64,000 bases of DNA, from contig JAUEDM010000001.1 in the NCBI GenBank assembly GCA_033439685.1, forward strand, positions 3,534,001-3,598,000. The letters run 5' to 3'. The notes beneath the pieces were generated by a model, which worked only from the letters and a program-made list of their open reading frames with translations, was not told where the DNA came from and ran no database searches. Positions 9,663-21,786 of the stretch are shown one piece after another (positions within the stretch are counted from its first letter, which is position 1; each line of letters starts with the position of its first letter). The translations under genes were made by a program, and so were the position numbers. The stretch comes from Apodospora peruviana. Lineage: Eukaryota; Ascomycota; Sordariomycetes; Sordariales; Lasiosphaeriaceae.

Positions 9663-11928
9663 ATGTTCCGGAACGCCCTCCGACAGAGCACGCGCGCCGT
9701 CGGCGCCCTCTCTGCCTCGAGCAGAGTCGCCGCAGTGAGTTGACCTCCGCCCGCCCGATCCGAACTCCATTCCATCAGTCGCCGCCCCAAAACAATCTCA
9801 ATGGGTCCCGGGAGCATCTCGAAAGCTCAATTGAGCTCTGTTTAGGAGGCTGCGAGCACGTTGGGACCTCGTCGCGAGCTTGTTTGGGAGCTTCTCGATT
9901 TTGTTCGAGTTTGGTCTTCGGGTTTCGGCTAGGCTAACTTGACTGCAGCGAAATGCCGCACCTCTCGCTTCCGCCCTCCAAGCCCGCACATACGCTGCCG
10001 ACGCAAAGGCATCGCCGACCGAGGTGTCATCCATCCTCGAGCAGAGAATCCGCGGTGTCCAGGAGGAGTCTGGCCTCGCCGAGACTGGCCGCGTCCTGTC
10101 TGTTGGGTATGTTTTTCCGACCCGGGGAGTCGTGCCGAAGTCGCCCGGACCTTGAACGCAACGAGACAAAATCATCGACGACGACTACAATCAATTGGAG
10201 ATGGAAATTTACATGGGCAGCAGATTTTGCGAGATGGACTTGGATACTAACTTCAGTCGTCCGATAGTGATGGTATCGCCCGTGTGCACGGCATGGCCAA
10301 TGTCCAGGCTGAGGAGCTTGTTGAGTAGGCCAAACCCGTCTCCACTTTTTATCAAGGGTGTAAGGTATCTAACTATGTCCAGGTTCGCCTCCGGCGTCAA
10401 GGGCATGTGCATGAACCTCGAGGCCGGCCAGGTCGGTGTTGTGCTTTTCGGTTCCGATCGTCTCGTCAAGGAGGGTGAGACCGTCAAGCGTACCGGTGAA
10501 ATCGTGAGTAGCTTCCTTGGTCGCTTGGTGGCTTGAGAAGCCAGCTAATGTCAACAAGGTGGACGTCCCCGTCGGCCCCGAGCTTCTCGGACGTGTTGTC
10601 GATGCTCTCGGTAACCCCATCGATGGCAAGGGCCCTCTCAACACCAAGGAGAAGCGCCGTGCCCAGCTCAAGGCTCCCGGTATTCTTCCCCGCCGCTCCG
10701 TCAACCAGCCGGTCCAGACTGGTCTCAAGTCGGTCGACGCCATGGTGCCCATTGGCCGTGGCCAGCGTGAGTTGATCATTGGTGATCGTCAGACCGGCAA
10801 GACCGCCGTTGCTCTGGATGCCATGCTCAACCAGAAGCGTTGGAACAACACCAACGACGAGACCAAGAAGCTTTACTGCATTTACGTCGCCGTCGGTCAG
10901 AAGCGTTCCACCGTTGCCCAGCTCGTCAAGACCCTTGAAGAGAACGACGCCATGAAGTACTCCGTTGTCGTTGCTGCCACTGCTTCCGAGGCCGGTAAGC
11001 CACCGTCTTCCCGCACACCACTGCTGCACATGCTAACCGTTCCATTCTGAAGCCCCTTTGCAGTACATTGCTCCCTTCACCGGTGCTTCCGTCGGCGAGT
11101 GGTTCCGTGACAACGGAAAGCACTCCCTGGTCATCTACGACGATCTGTCCAAGCAGGCCGTTGCTTACCGTCAAATGTCCCTCCTTCTCCGTCGTCCCCC
11201 CGGACGTGAGGCCTACCCCGGTGATGTTTTCTACCTCCACTCTCGTCTACTCGAGCGTGCCGCCAAGATGTCCGACAAGCACGGTGGTGGTTCCATGACT
11301 GCCCTGCCCATCATTGAGACCCAGGGTGGTGATGTGTCCGCTTATATTCCCACCAACGTCATTTCCATCACTGATGGTCAGATCTTCTTGGAGGCTGAGC
11401 TCTTCTACAAGGGTGTCCGCCCTGCCATCAACGTCGGTCTTTCTGTGTCCCGTGTCGGTTCCGCTGCTCAGCTCAAGGCCATGAAGCAAGTCGCTGGCTC
11501 GCTTAAGCTCTTCTTGGCCCAGTACCGTGAGGTCGCCGCCTTCGCTCAGTTCGGTTCCGATCTTGATGCCGCCACCAAGCAAACTCTTAACCGTGGTGAA
11601 CGAGTACGTATAAGAATTCAGTGACTAGTGTTTAGGTACTGCGATGCTAACATATTACCTACAGTTGACCGAACTCCTCAAGCAGAAGCAGTACTCCCCC
11701 ATGGCTGTTAACGAGATGGTTCCCCTCATCTTCGCCGGTGTCAACGGTCACCTCGACAGCGTCCCCGTTAACAAGATCCTCCAGTGGGAGGCTGACTTCC
11801 TCTCCCACCTCAAGACCAACGAGTCCGACCTGATTGCCACCATCGACAAGGAGGGTGCGATCAGCAAGGAGCTCGAGGCTAGGCTGAAGGACGTTATCCA
11901 GAGCTTCACCAAGAACTTCCTCGGTTAA
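9663..11928 (+). CDS. atp1: ATP synthase F1 subunit alpha, mitochondrial
   Basis: Nucleotide-binding, mostly non-catalytic subunit of mitochondrial F1Fo ATP synthase. Seven exons: 9663-9734, 9949-10106, 10268-10324, 10383-10503, 10559-10994, 11053-11603, 11665-11928. All introns are GT..AG and the 552-residue product matches the usual fungal length. Residues 1 to about 40 (MFRNALRQSTRAVGALSAS) are Arg/Ser/Ala-rich, without acidic residues: a mitochondrial presequence. Core landmarks are VGDGIARVHGM, the P-loop GDRQTGKT at 211-218, the SEAAPLQYIAPFTGASVGEW segment and LSVSRVGSAAQ near the C-terminus. Two of the splice joins (GG|T in VGDG, GA|G in VEFA) reconstruct strongly conserved family sequence, which supports the model. 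Confidence 0.97.
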
Positions 11929-13079
11929 ATGCGTATAAATATCAAAAAGTTTCCTGGCGGTTCACTGGGAATAATAAGAGGAGGGGAGAACTGTCTATAC
12001 CGCATGATTTTGTTGTGTTTCTAGAGAAGGGGGAGTTCCGTCTCAATCGGGTGCTAGGCTGAGGAATGGACGCGTGGCCGGGGGAGATTCTCCAGTCGAA
12101 CAATTGTAAAATAGAGCAAAGACTCAATCAAGCACTCGATTCCTTTTGTCCATGAAAATTGGTAGTATCTAATTTTGAGGTGGTCTCGAGGGACTGTAGG
12201 AAACATCTTGCTAAACTATAGGTACTCCTTTACAGGGATCTGGAAACCTGATTGCAAGTACCTCAATACAATAAGAAATAGCCGTTGTGTCCGCTATATA
12301 TTACTGTAGGTATTTGTCTTACTGTGGCGCCTTTGATCAAAATTCTGATACTTTGATAGTAAAGTTAATATACTTTCAATAAGTTTAAAATATCCTTTTA
12401 AGTAAAATAAATATCAGGTTATGCTTGGTTTAACAGTACGCCTTTTCTTATTCAAATAGGGCTTTAGCGGCACAAGAGTACCTACAGTCTAGCAAGACGT
12501 TTCCTACAGTCCTTCGAAACCACCTCAAAAAGAAACTTATAAGCAGGTTAACTGGTATCTAGGTACCTAGGTAGTACCTTATCCAAAGGTGTAAGAAACG
12601 GCTTTCGGGACTTTCCTCATCAAGTTCAAAAACTGACATGATATCTCAAAGCATCGAAGGCTTAGTACAGAGCATTATCTGCTGTGGGTGTTGTTGGGTG
12701 ACATCATCGATCGTCTGGCTGGGCAGCTCCTCTTACAAGCTGAGAAAGCGGGACAAAAAGAGCTTAAGATTACAACGGTACACTAACATCACCCATTCAA
12801 TTGATTGTGATTCATCAGCCTTCAATTTTCTCTCTTTTCTGGCATTCATATAGAAAGCCGACTTACTCACTTTTATTTGACGCAACTGACTTTCTGCTCA
12901 GGTATGTTGGATCCGACCACCACCCACCCCGCATCATCACTCGCCGATATCATCATCCAACTTTCAATTTGGATCGAGCGTGAGAAACAACATCACGGAT
13001 ATATATATATGCTCACACATCAAATGCTGTTATAGATAAACACACATTCTCTAGTCGGTTTAGTTTGCGAAGTATTGAC
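11929..13079. other. 1.15-kb intergenic region, partly AT-rich
   Basis: No gene seen. An AT-rich patch runs about 12280-12450. A perfect 12-bp palindrome CTAGGTACCTAG is at 12559-12570. An (AT)n run near 12999-13011 lies about 70 bp before the next start codon and may act as a TATA element. Confidence 0.5.
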
Positions 13080-14420
13080 ATGCCAAACGACCTCTCACCG
13101 GCGACTCAACCGAAGATGTCGGCAGCAACAAAAGAGGTTCTCGGCCGCGTACGGCAGCTCATTCCGCCCATGCTGGAGAAGTTTCATAAAGGTACATCTC
13201 TGCTGGTTTTTGGGGGAGGAGGTCAAGGATCAAAGCTGACGCTCAGTTTATAGGTCAATTGGGTCGGGTGGCCGTCATCGGTGGCAGTGAGGACTACACT
13301 GGAGCGCCGTACTTTTCGGCCATGGCCAGCGCGCGGTTGGGATGTGATTTGGTGCGTTTTACCATCTTATTACCTTGTCTTATTTATTCTCTACGATTTG
13401 GGGGCATGGTTGGAGAGGGGGTAAGAAAGGGTCGGACCTCATCATCTTTCTTACCTCTCTCCTCTTGACGAGAAGGTATCTTCGCTAACAGCACGATACG
13501 AAAAGTCACATGTCATCTGCACGCCGACGGCCGCTACCGTGATCAAGAGCTACTCACCCAACCTCATGGTCCATCCGCTCATGCGATCCTCGCCGTCTTC
13601 TCTTAGCTCCTTCAACACCGAATCTTCGGATGAAACAGACCCGTCTCACGTCGCTAGCCCCATCATCGAGCTCCTTGGCCGGTGCCATGTGGTTGTCATT
13701 GGGCCCGGCCTCGGCCGCGACCCGTTGATGCAGGAGACCTGCGCCCACGTCATCCGCGCGGCGCGGGAGAAGGGCATGCCCATGGTCCTAGACGCGGACG
13801 CCCTGCTCCTCGTAGCGAAAGACCCGTCCCTGGTGAAAGGGTACGGCCTCGCGGTGCTGACGCCAAACGTGGTGGAGTTTGGCCGGCTGACCAAGGCGCT
13901 GGGTGTTGACGAGGAGGTCAAGGAGCTTGCTGAGAAGGCGGGGGAGACAGCCAAGGTGGAAGCGTTGGCGAAGGCGCTGGGCGGTGTCATGGTTGTGCAG
14001 AAGGGGGCGAAGGATCATCTTAGTGATGGGAAGACGACGTTCACTGTCGATTTGGAAGGTGGGAGGAAGAGGAGCGGTGGTCAGGGTGACACGCTCACGG
14101 GAAGTATTGCGACTTTCTTGGCGTGGCGGAAGGCGTACCTTGATGGGATCTGGGAGGCTTGGGGCAAGTTGAAGGAGGAGGAGTTGATCGGGTTGTCGGT
14201 TTTTGGTGGGAGCGCGATCACGAGGGTAGGTTTCTCTACGGCACTAGGACTTGTGAGGACTCACTAACATTTTTTTGTCTGGCCATATCAGGAGTGCTCA
14301 CGACTGGCATTCGCCAAGAAGGGTCGCAGCCTCCAGGCTAGCGACCTAACGGACGAGGTGCATACTGCGTTTCTGAATCTCTTCGGGGATGTCGACGAGG
14401 ATGTTGATCCGAAGCTCTGA
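13080..14420 (+). CDS. ATP-dependent (S)-NAD(P)H-hydrate dehydratase
   Basis: Metabolite-repair enzyme that converts hydrated, inactive NAD(P)H back to NAD(P)H using ATP (YjeF C-terminal / CARKD family, ribokinase-like fold). Four exons: 13080-13191, 13254-13351, 13506-14225, 14292-14420, giving 352 residues. Family motifs are present: GRVAVIGGSEDYTGAPYFSA near the N-terminus, SHVICTPTAATVIKSYSPNL, VVIGPGLGRDP, VLDADAL, LTPNVVEF, and the anion-hole/catalytic region RSGGQGDTLTGSIATFLAWR. A second in-frame ATG at 13116 (after 12 codons) is an alternative start. The N-terminus is not strongly presequence-like, so cytosolic location is the default. It lies 1.15 kb downstream of atp1 on the same strand. 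Confidence 0.95.
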
Positions 14421-17400
14421 GCTACTCATCGGTTTCTTGGAGCATCGGTTGACCTCAATGTGGAGCTCAACCGACGAGAATCTAATCTCTCCACATCCGA
14501 TCTCTTACATACACGTGTAAAAAATCGTGGAAGTGAGGCAGCCTTGGCTTTGACTGTCGATCCTCGGGTGGGGGGACGGGCTTAGAAAATATTGAGCATC
14601 TACAGGATCTGGATCTGGGGAACGGACCCCCTATTCTTTCTGTGGCGTTCAGATTCGGCAGCCTTTTGTCGATCTGATGGAAATTTTGAACCTGAGATGG
14701 GGAGCGTGTGGCTCGTGCGGCTCTACTTGCCGCGTATGACGGATATATCTCGAGAAAGGGGCATAAAGGAGACAGCCAAATTCGCATATCTCAACTACCA
14801 CAACCCCAGGACACCAACCTTACTAGACTTCGCAAGCGAGCCGGAACTGGCGACATAGATGTGCTGGATCGCGGGTAATGTATGACCGTATGTATGCATC
14901 CCAGCATGTGAACATGAATGCATACCGAGTCCTCTTCCAGTTGCTTCTCTCATTCTGTCTGGACCTTTCTACTCCTGCCGAAGGACCCTGTCGATCACAA
15001 AATCTTTCCGCGGAACCTGGTTCCTGGAAGCCGATAGGATGACCGTTTTATTTTCGTGCTGCCATCACCACATTTGCATGGGGTTTAGGGAAGGGAGAAG
15101 TGTCGATCAGACTTCTTTATGAAGGCTAATGTATGTCCTACCCTTCGTACGTAAAGGGAATGACTTAGCAAAGTGTGTGAAAATCTTGCTTTACACTGAG
15201 ATGGTTGGCGACCAAGACATGCGTCGTCTTTGCTTTCTTTTTCTTTTCAGTCGCTGTCCAATGGAAGACTGAGGTGAACACTTCCTCTTTCAGCCACTTA
15301 CAAGTCGATGTTTTAGGGTCTTTTTGAAGGAAGCATCTCGACCCCCCCCCCCCCCCCCCCCCCCCTTAATACAGTACATATCCTTCGGAGTCGACTTGAA
15401 CCTGACTGTTCATTGTGGTTTGTACTCCCCGAGTTAAGCGGGCATACATAGCTCAGCACCTTACCTGCAAACGGCCGGACAACCGCATCCACACCCGCAT
15501 CGCGTATCCATTGTAACCGACATGCGCAGCAGCGGTAGGACAGACCTTGGCCTCAGCTCTTGACCCGACACAATGGCACTCACCGGATGTCCTTTTCATT
15601 TGGATGAGGAATCTGCCGTGAATACTTGGGGCAGACAGAAAACATTAACCCGTAAAGGATCTTGATATGAGCTGGTGTCCGGGATCTTTGATAGATAGAC
15701 GCTTTTGAAGGTGTTCACATGAAGATACCCTGAGGTTTAAGTTCAAGGGGAATAGCCTCGCTTCAAAGTGTGTACTGCGTAGAGCTCTCATTCGAGACCG
15801 CCTATTCGGGAGACCTGCAAAATACATGAATCAAGTGTCCACATTGGAAGTCCGAAACGCATCCCCGGTGTTGTCTCGTCTGCAAGACTCGGACGACGTG
15901 TATTCCCAATCTAGAACGCCTAGACTCAATGCCCGGACGGGTCCCTGATTCTGACCGGGTGGGGATGAAGCGAATAATATGGAACCTGAATTTGCGTGGG
16001 AGTGGGGGGTTTTCTCCTGTCGAGCATCATATTGGCTTTCTTTAAGACCTAGGATACAGTAAGTAAATCCGTACAAAGGCAAGATGTCATATCCACATGT
16101 CTTTCCTGGAGTTTGGCATGAGTGACCCGAGTTATATAAGCAGGCATGGGCGATATGGACTCGAGAGATGAGAGAGTCGTACTTATTAGGTGGATAACGA
16201 CACACAATGTGCAACGGAACCATTTTTGTCCTCTCCTCAGATGACCGAGACTCAAATGAGCTCAGCATCCAACACCAAAGATAGAAAAAGCAACGAGCCA
16301 AAAATCTTATTAGCTCCGATGGCCAACGTGATCTGAGAGAGCTTCAGAAACGTGATCCGTTCGGTAGAGTGGCTTCACCACGCAGGCCTGTCATCCATCT
16401 TTTGACATAGATCTCGCCATCGAAGGGGCTAAGACGTACAGAACGTGGCTTAAAACATCGGATCACAAAACAGTGCGGTTCAACTATCGTTTCGTTGCTT
16501 GAATCAAGGGAGAGGATGATGTTTTTTGGCGGTGTTTGGTCACATATCACAAACTAAAAGCAGGAATTGCGATTGGGCTTCGAGACATTGTTTAGCTTTC
16601 CCAGCCGCGCCCCCAGCCCAGCCCAGCCACCACCTACCCCAGCCTCGTCGTACTAACGCGGCTGAGGCGAGACATGCTTGAAGGCGAATAGGAAGCCTTC
16701 CAATGAGAGAGCTGCCAACTGCATTGCACGGATTTGATAAATTTTCCGGCGGTGGCTTCATGAGTGTTCGAGGGATGTCTTCGGCTGGCACTCACGTTTG
16801 GTAGCGTGCGAGGTTGATGATGTTTTCCTCTATCCTGTAACCTCCTTCATCGTTGCCAATCCATTCGAGCCCAGAGCCGGGTGAGCACAGTAGTATCGCG
16901 ATTATGAGCACCGATGCTTTCTTTTCTGATATAGGTGACGAGCAACACGTAATGCTGGATATTCAACCATTCAACATCAATCTCAACACGAGATGAGATT
17001 TGTACGGGACGTGGGGGAAGCTGCCCGCACCTGCCTGTCGCCATTGGCGGGGTTGGCTGGCCCACTAAAATCTGGAACTCCAGTGGCTGGATCTTGGCAA
17101 TGGCTCCTGCTGGCGAGTGCTGACTGCTGACACCGCCAGTCGTGGTGCTGCCACTGTCTGTCATCTGCTTCATCACGCCCCGCGATGCTACCATGCATGG
17201 GAGCTTCTGTTGTCCAGCCCTTGCTCCAACCTTGCTCCACCCTTGCTCTTGCATCTTACACCGTTATTTAACGTCCTAACGTCCAGTCCGTGCGCCGCAT
17301 CTCGAGCGACGAGAACGCCAGAAGGGCATGTTTTTGTTGTCCGCTTTGGGGTATCTCGCCAATTTCCAGGTTGCTAGGTTGCTGTTCGTCCGATCAATGT

Positions 17401-19020
17401 GTCGAACCGGATAACTCGTCAGTCTGGACTCTGGACTGACCAAGGTGGGCGATTGACCTTCAATCGGGGTGAAAAAATTGACGGGAAGAGACTGAAGTCG
17501 TGACCCATATCGCACCCGGCTAGCCTTATCGTCACCACGTCCAGTCGGTCAAGTCGGCTGGCTCGGTTCCCCCGGCGAGAACAAGGACAGGTTGAGCAAC
17601 CGATATCTTTTGGTGGCGCTTGAATATTACAGGGAACTCGGGGCAAGGACCCAATGGTGTTTTCGTCATTCCCAAGGGTGACAGGCCCAAGTCTAGGCCT
17701 GACTTGCTTTTTCTCTCGTTTTGTCTGGGCGGCTTGAGATCCGTCAGGTCTCAGCCGGCTTTGTTGCTGGGGTTGCTGGGTCTGCTTGCCTTTTCTCTCT
17801 CCATTTACCCCTGTCGAGCTGCCACTCACCGTCATGTATGAATATGGGTACAAGTGTACGAATACAGACTGTGGAAACCATTGTCCTCATACCTAATAGG
17901 CTGCAACTTCCCTACCATAGTCGTATGTGGTGCTCTTGCCTTCCTCTTCGATCCGCTGCCTCCTGTTGTGGACCATCCTGGGACGGAAAGGGAAAGCATG
18001 CTTCTGATGCGGCAGGGACATATCAACTTTGATCACTAACTGCAAGGCAAGAGCGGGAGGCCACCTAGAAGCCTGCAGTCGCTCTTGTAGCTGTCACCCA
18101 GCGAATGCTCACTTACCTACCAGGTACCTGTACCAGGTAGTCACTTTGTCCTCACCTCTTCTCTCAACACTCTTGTCTTGCCTCCTCCTTCCAGAACTCC
18201 TTTTCCTCTTTCAGCATTCAAGCGTCACTGTCTCTGCGTCGTGTTCAGAGTGTGGGGTTTATGCTATCCCTTAATTATACACCTGAGCTGACCTCCTTCA
18301 CTGGTATATCTGAGATGGTCACCGTGGGCTGCTCGCCTTTCGTCTGAACTCTTTTCGTCCCATGTCGGACTGTCTATGCCCTACCCTGTGCCCTACCCAC
18401 AGCAGTATCTACCCACAGCAGTATATGATCCATGCCCAGCCCGGCCCCGATCATCCTACCTTGCCTGCATGGGGACTCGCACCAGGTCACAGACTCGATC
18501 AACACCCCTTGAACGTCTGGGGAAGCACAAGACTGAGGCGTTGGACGACCTTCCGTCACCTTGCACAATTCCATACAAACCGATACACGCCCACCTTACC
18601 CTTGTCATATCAGCAAGATACCGGTCCTGTCTTCCCTGCAGTGTAATCGAGCACCGCTTTCCGGCCGTTGCGCAGTCGTTGATCCCGACCAGCTCGAATG
18701 ACTACCATCCTATCTGCGCGACAACCCTGTATCACGCACTTGGACGAGTTTGGCTTGTGAACCAATATCACCAGGATCTCAATGATTCTCCTCTCTCACA
18801 AGGTCCGCAGTTCACCGACTGCAACATCGACCACGCATTCGAGTTACTTCTCGCCACCTCCCTCCATTGTGGTCTTCTTTCCCTTCCGACGCAGTGACCC
18901 GAAGAATCAGCCACCACACTTGGAAACACAATATCCTTCTCGGTACTCCATTCGCCCTGCACGAGAGCTTCTATGCCGATCTGAATATTGATAACTACGA
19001 CACACCCGGCTGTCGTCAAT
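14421..19020. other. 4.6-kb gene-poor region
   Basis: I find no supportable gene. Short open frames on both strands lack family resemblance and biased composition. Notable sequence features are a C24 tract at 15342-15365 and a perfect palindrome CAGGTACCTG at 18121-18130 inside a TACC/GGTA cluster. The last 1-2 kb probably includes the promoter and a long leader of the gene at 19021. Confidence 0.5.
15342..15365. repeat. Homopolymer C24 tract
   Basis: An uninterrupted run of 24 C residues, flanked by TCTCGA and TTAATAC, in a non-coding region. The length may be affected by sequencing or assembly. Confidence 0.9.
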
Positions 19021-20880
19021 ATGCGAGACAGCACGATGGCGGCGGGGCTGGACAAGCTGGAGAGGAAGTTTGACCAGCTGGAGAAGTTTTTCTCCAAGAA
19101 GAAGAGAACGACCGCACGCGAATCGGCACTACTCGACAGCGGTTCAGTCTCCCTGTATCAATTATCAAGCCTATTGAATGGGGGCTCTCAAACCTTCCCG
19201 CAGCCTTCATTTATCAGGCCGACATCTACCCGGATGCTGGCACGGGAGGAGTTTTGTTTGGCGTCGAAACCTGCTCGCCGGGCTCAAAGCCTCCCGGAAA
19301 CACCAAGCACTCCAGGAATGCTCCCTTTGGCGTCTACATCACATGTGTCGCCGTCAACACCTGTTTGTAACAGGCTCATTATTGACAGCTTTCCTCGGAT
19401 CCCGCAACGATCATCATCGTTGAGCCCCAAGCGACGAGTTGGCTCCCTGGCTGAGTTGCTCGACTTCAGCTTCGACAATTGTTCTAGTGAACGCGATCAT
19501 ACACCAATGCCTTCGCCCAAGTGCCGGTCCAGGGCAAGCTCCAAGTCTCCCTCACGGCCGATGTCCGTATCAATTTCGCCTGAAGATCAACCCAACGGCG
19601 CATCGTATATTCAGAATGAACCGCCAGTTACTCCACCTACTCGGCACCAGCAACTTTACACTCCGCCACTTTCGGCACAGCAGGAGAACTTCATTGCCTC
19701 GGCACAGTTGCCCCATGAGAAGCTCCTCCCGTCACTTCCTCTGCAAGGGACACTGACACCCGAGGCATCTCCTCGGCTGGTTCCTTTGCCTGAGCCTGGT
19801 GTGGACGAGCTCGAGGAAGACGAAACTGTCCACGGTCCTTCCGGAGTCGTGGCAACAGAGTCACAGGCGGTTACGACCGCCGAAACACCCGTCGCGCCGT
19901 CCAAGCCGGATCCTGTTTTAGAGGAACCGAGCTTCAACGATTTTCTCTCCTTGAGCGATGATGACATTGCGGACGACCAGGCACAGCCTTCTACTCAACT
20001 TTCGACGGTAGCTACTCCCCCGAGCTGCGCTTTACCCCCTGATCCCCCAGCGGTATTCACGTCCACACAGCTTTCAAGTCATTCTTCCCTTCTTACTCTG
20101 TCGCCTCCACTGGCTAGTAGACCAGCGACTGCTGCAGCGTTTGAGGCCGCTAGGATTGCTGCCAAATATGGGTTCGACCTTGTCTACGTTGTCAACTTGT
20201 GGCCGAGCAACATGGGCTGCTCCCAACCCCGTCCCATGTCCAAGAAGTCTTCTCTTTCTTCTCTCGCAACCTCAGCAACCATTATGCCTCCCTCGCCTAC
20301 CCCGGCTTCAACTGCCACAGATGCATCTTTTCACAGCCATACCACCGCAGGGTCAAATTCATTGAGGGGCGACGGCGTGCGGACGCGTATGACTGGCCGA
20401 CTGCTGGCGGCTTACGGCTTGACATCGCTCGTCTCCCCATTCCGCATCTCAGCGCCGGTGCATCAAAAGGTACTGAGGTCACAGGGTTGGCTTGAGTACC
20501 GGAGTGACGGTGCGAGCCTCGACGAGTTCGCACGAGGATATAGTTGTTCGTTTTACACCGGCTACACCCCTGATGGAAAGTGGCGGCCTGTTGACGGAAC
20601 TTCACCCACTGCTGAAGGCCAGCCAAAGAAACGCAAAGCGAAAGTGGTCAATCGAGGAATAGTATTTGCGGCGTATCGACTCCCTCGTACGGATGGCTGC
20701 GACATCGGAAGCGACGCTGATGAGCTCAAGACTCTCCACAGAGATGCCGAAACTCTTGTCGACATGCTGATTGACATTCATATGATGCAGCGGCAAAGGC
20801 GCTCAGAAGCGACGCGAAGATGTGCTGTGAGGGAAGCTGGACCCTTGCCCACACCAAGCACGCCTGTCCTCTCTGTTTAA
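19021..20880 (+). CDS. Unknown 619-residue protein with disordered centre and conserved-looking C-terminal domain
   Basis: A single long exon. The first ATG in frame is at 19021; the frame is open slightly upstream but has no earlier ATG. Residues about 8-30 (LDKLERKFDQLEKFFSKKKR) form a short basic coiled-coil-like helix. About 300 Ser/Pro-rich residues follow, then a globular part beginning AAAFEAARIAAKYGFDLVYVVNLWP and ending GIVFAAYRL...LKTLHRDAETLVDMLIDIHMMQ. The alternation of helix and hydrophobic strands (LVYVVNL, GIVFAAY) is reminiscent of GAF/PAS-type sensor folds, which is inference only. No signal peptide or membrane segment is seen. I cannot assign a function. Confidence 0.72.
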   Translation: MRDSTMAAGLDKLERKFDQLEKFFSKKKRTTARESALLDSGSVSLYQLSSLLNGGSQTFPQPSFIRPTSTRMLAREEFCLASKPARRAQSLPETPSTPGMLPLASTSHVSPSTPVCNRLIIDSFPRIPQRSSSLSPKRRVGSLAELLDFSFDNCSSERDHTPMPSPKCRSRASSKSPSRPMSVSISPEDQPNGASYIQNEPPVTPPTRHQQLYTPPLSAQQENFIASAQLPHEKLLPSLPLQGTLTPEASPRLVPLPEPGVDELEEDETVHGPSGVVATESQAVTTAETPVAPSKPDPVLEEPSFNDFLSLSDDDIADDQAQPSTQLSTVATPPSCALPPDPPAVFTSTQLSSHSSLLTLSPPLASRPATAAAFEAARIAAKYGFDLVYVVNLWPSNMGCSQPRPMSKKSSLSSLATSATIMPPSPTPASTATDASFHSHTTAGSNSLRGDGVRTRMTGRLLAAYGLTSLVSPFRISAPVHQKVLRSQGWLEYRSDGASLDEFARGYSCSFYTGYTPDGKWRPVDGTSPTAEGQPKKRKAKVVNRGIVFAAYRLPRTDGCDIGSDADELKTLHRDAETLVDMLIDIHMMQRQRRSEATRRCAVREAGPLPTPSTPVLSV

Positions 20881-21786
20881 GGGTATTTGACATCCTCTGG
20901 TCGTGGGTTCAAATGCCCTGGATATTGTCCTCTGACTTTGAAGGTCATTGGACAAGCTTTCTCTTTCTAGCGTGGCCGAGCCATGTTCTTCGACAATTGC
21001 GGGACATGATCTAGGGCCCAGGAGTGCTTTTTAACTCTGGTTGACGGAGTAACTTAACATATTATACCCTGCTGACGAAGGATGAGATTAATGACGTCTA
21101 TCATGGATGAGCAAGTTATGGATTTTACTTTGATGGGAACTGGAATGACGAACTTACGGAAACGAAATAATAAGCGATGGTTTTTAGGGGGTAGATACCT
21201 GGTAGTTACCTTTAATTCTGCACGAAGATAATGAATTGCCAGTGGTGCTATTGATAACAATGGAAACTGACTTCATCTGGTCCCAACAATGCCTTGATCG
21301 TGTATCTACCACAAACTACCAGGTACCTGGAACTTACCAAACCGACGGTCCCAACTCCACCCAGCCATGCTAAGCTGTGCTCGTACTGTGACAGACTCGC
21401 CCCGGAAGTATGCATACGATAGGCCAAGCCAGGAAGTCCTGATCATTACACCAAAAGAAAATGGTAGCAAGTTTGGTAAGCCGGCATAACGCCGGTCGGT
21501 CTCTGAGGCCGTTGCTCGACTGGTAGATTCAGATCAAGCTAGAATGACGAAGGGAATTCGTCAAGGTATAGTGGTTTCTCATCTACACATTGAAAGGGAG
21601 AGAGAGGAGTTATCCCCTTCCCATTTCATTTTTAGCCCTTTTCAAGGTTTTATCGAGAGGCCAAGTATAACTCCCCCACACTCCATGAAGAAGATGCATG
21701 CCCGTTTCCCCGCGCGTCATTCCATTGCCGACCCAAAATCATATCCGAAACCCGTTTGTTCGCCAGATCAAATTGTTTGTGAGAAC
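20881..21786. other. 0.9-kb convergent intergenic region
   Basis: This lies between the stop codons of two convergent genes. No gene seen. A perfect palindrome CCAGGTACCTGG is at 21319-21330. Confidence 0.5.

Noticed and set aside
15831..16301. 156-codon minus-strand frame in the 14-19-kb gap
   Set aside because: Unbiased composition rich in Cys/Tyr/Ser with no motif; no splice partner or family match.
17419..17853. 144-codon minus-strand frame in the 14-19-kb gap
   Set aside because: Low-complexity Gln/Arg sequence overlapped by several plus-strand frames; no sign of selection.
20909..20922. GGGTTCAAATGCCC, box B-like
   Set aside because: No box A and no cloverleaf; it sits just after a stop codon in ordinary 3' flank.
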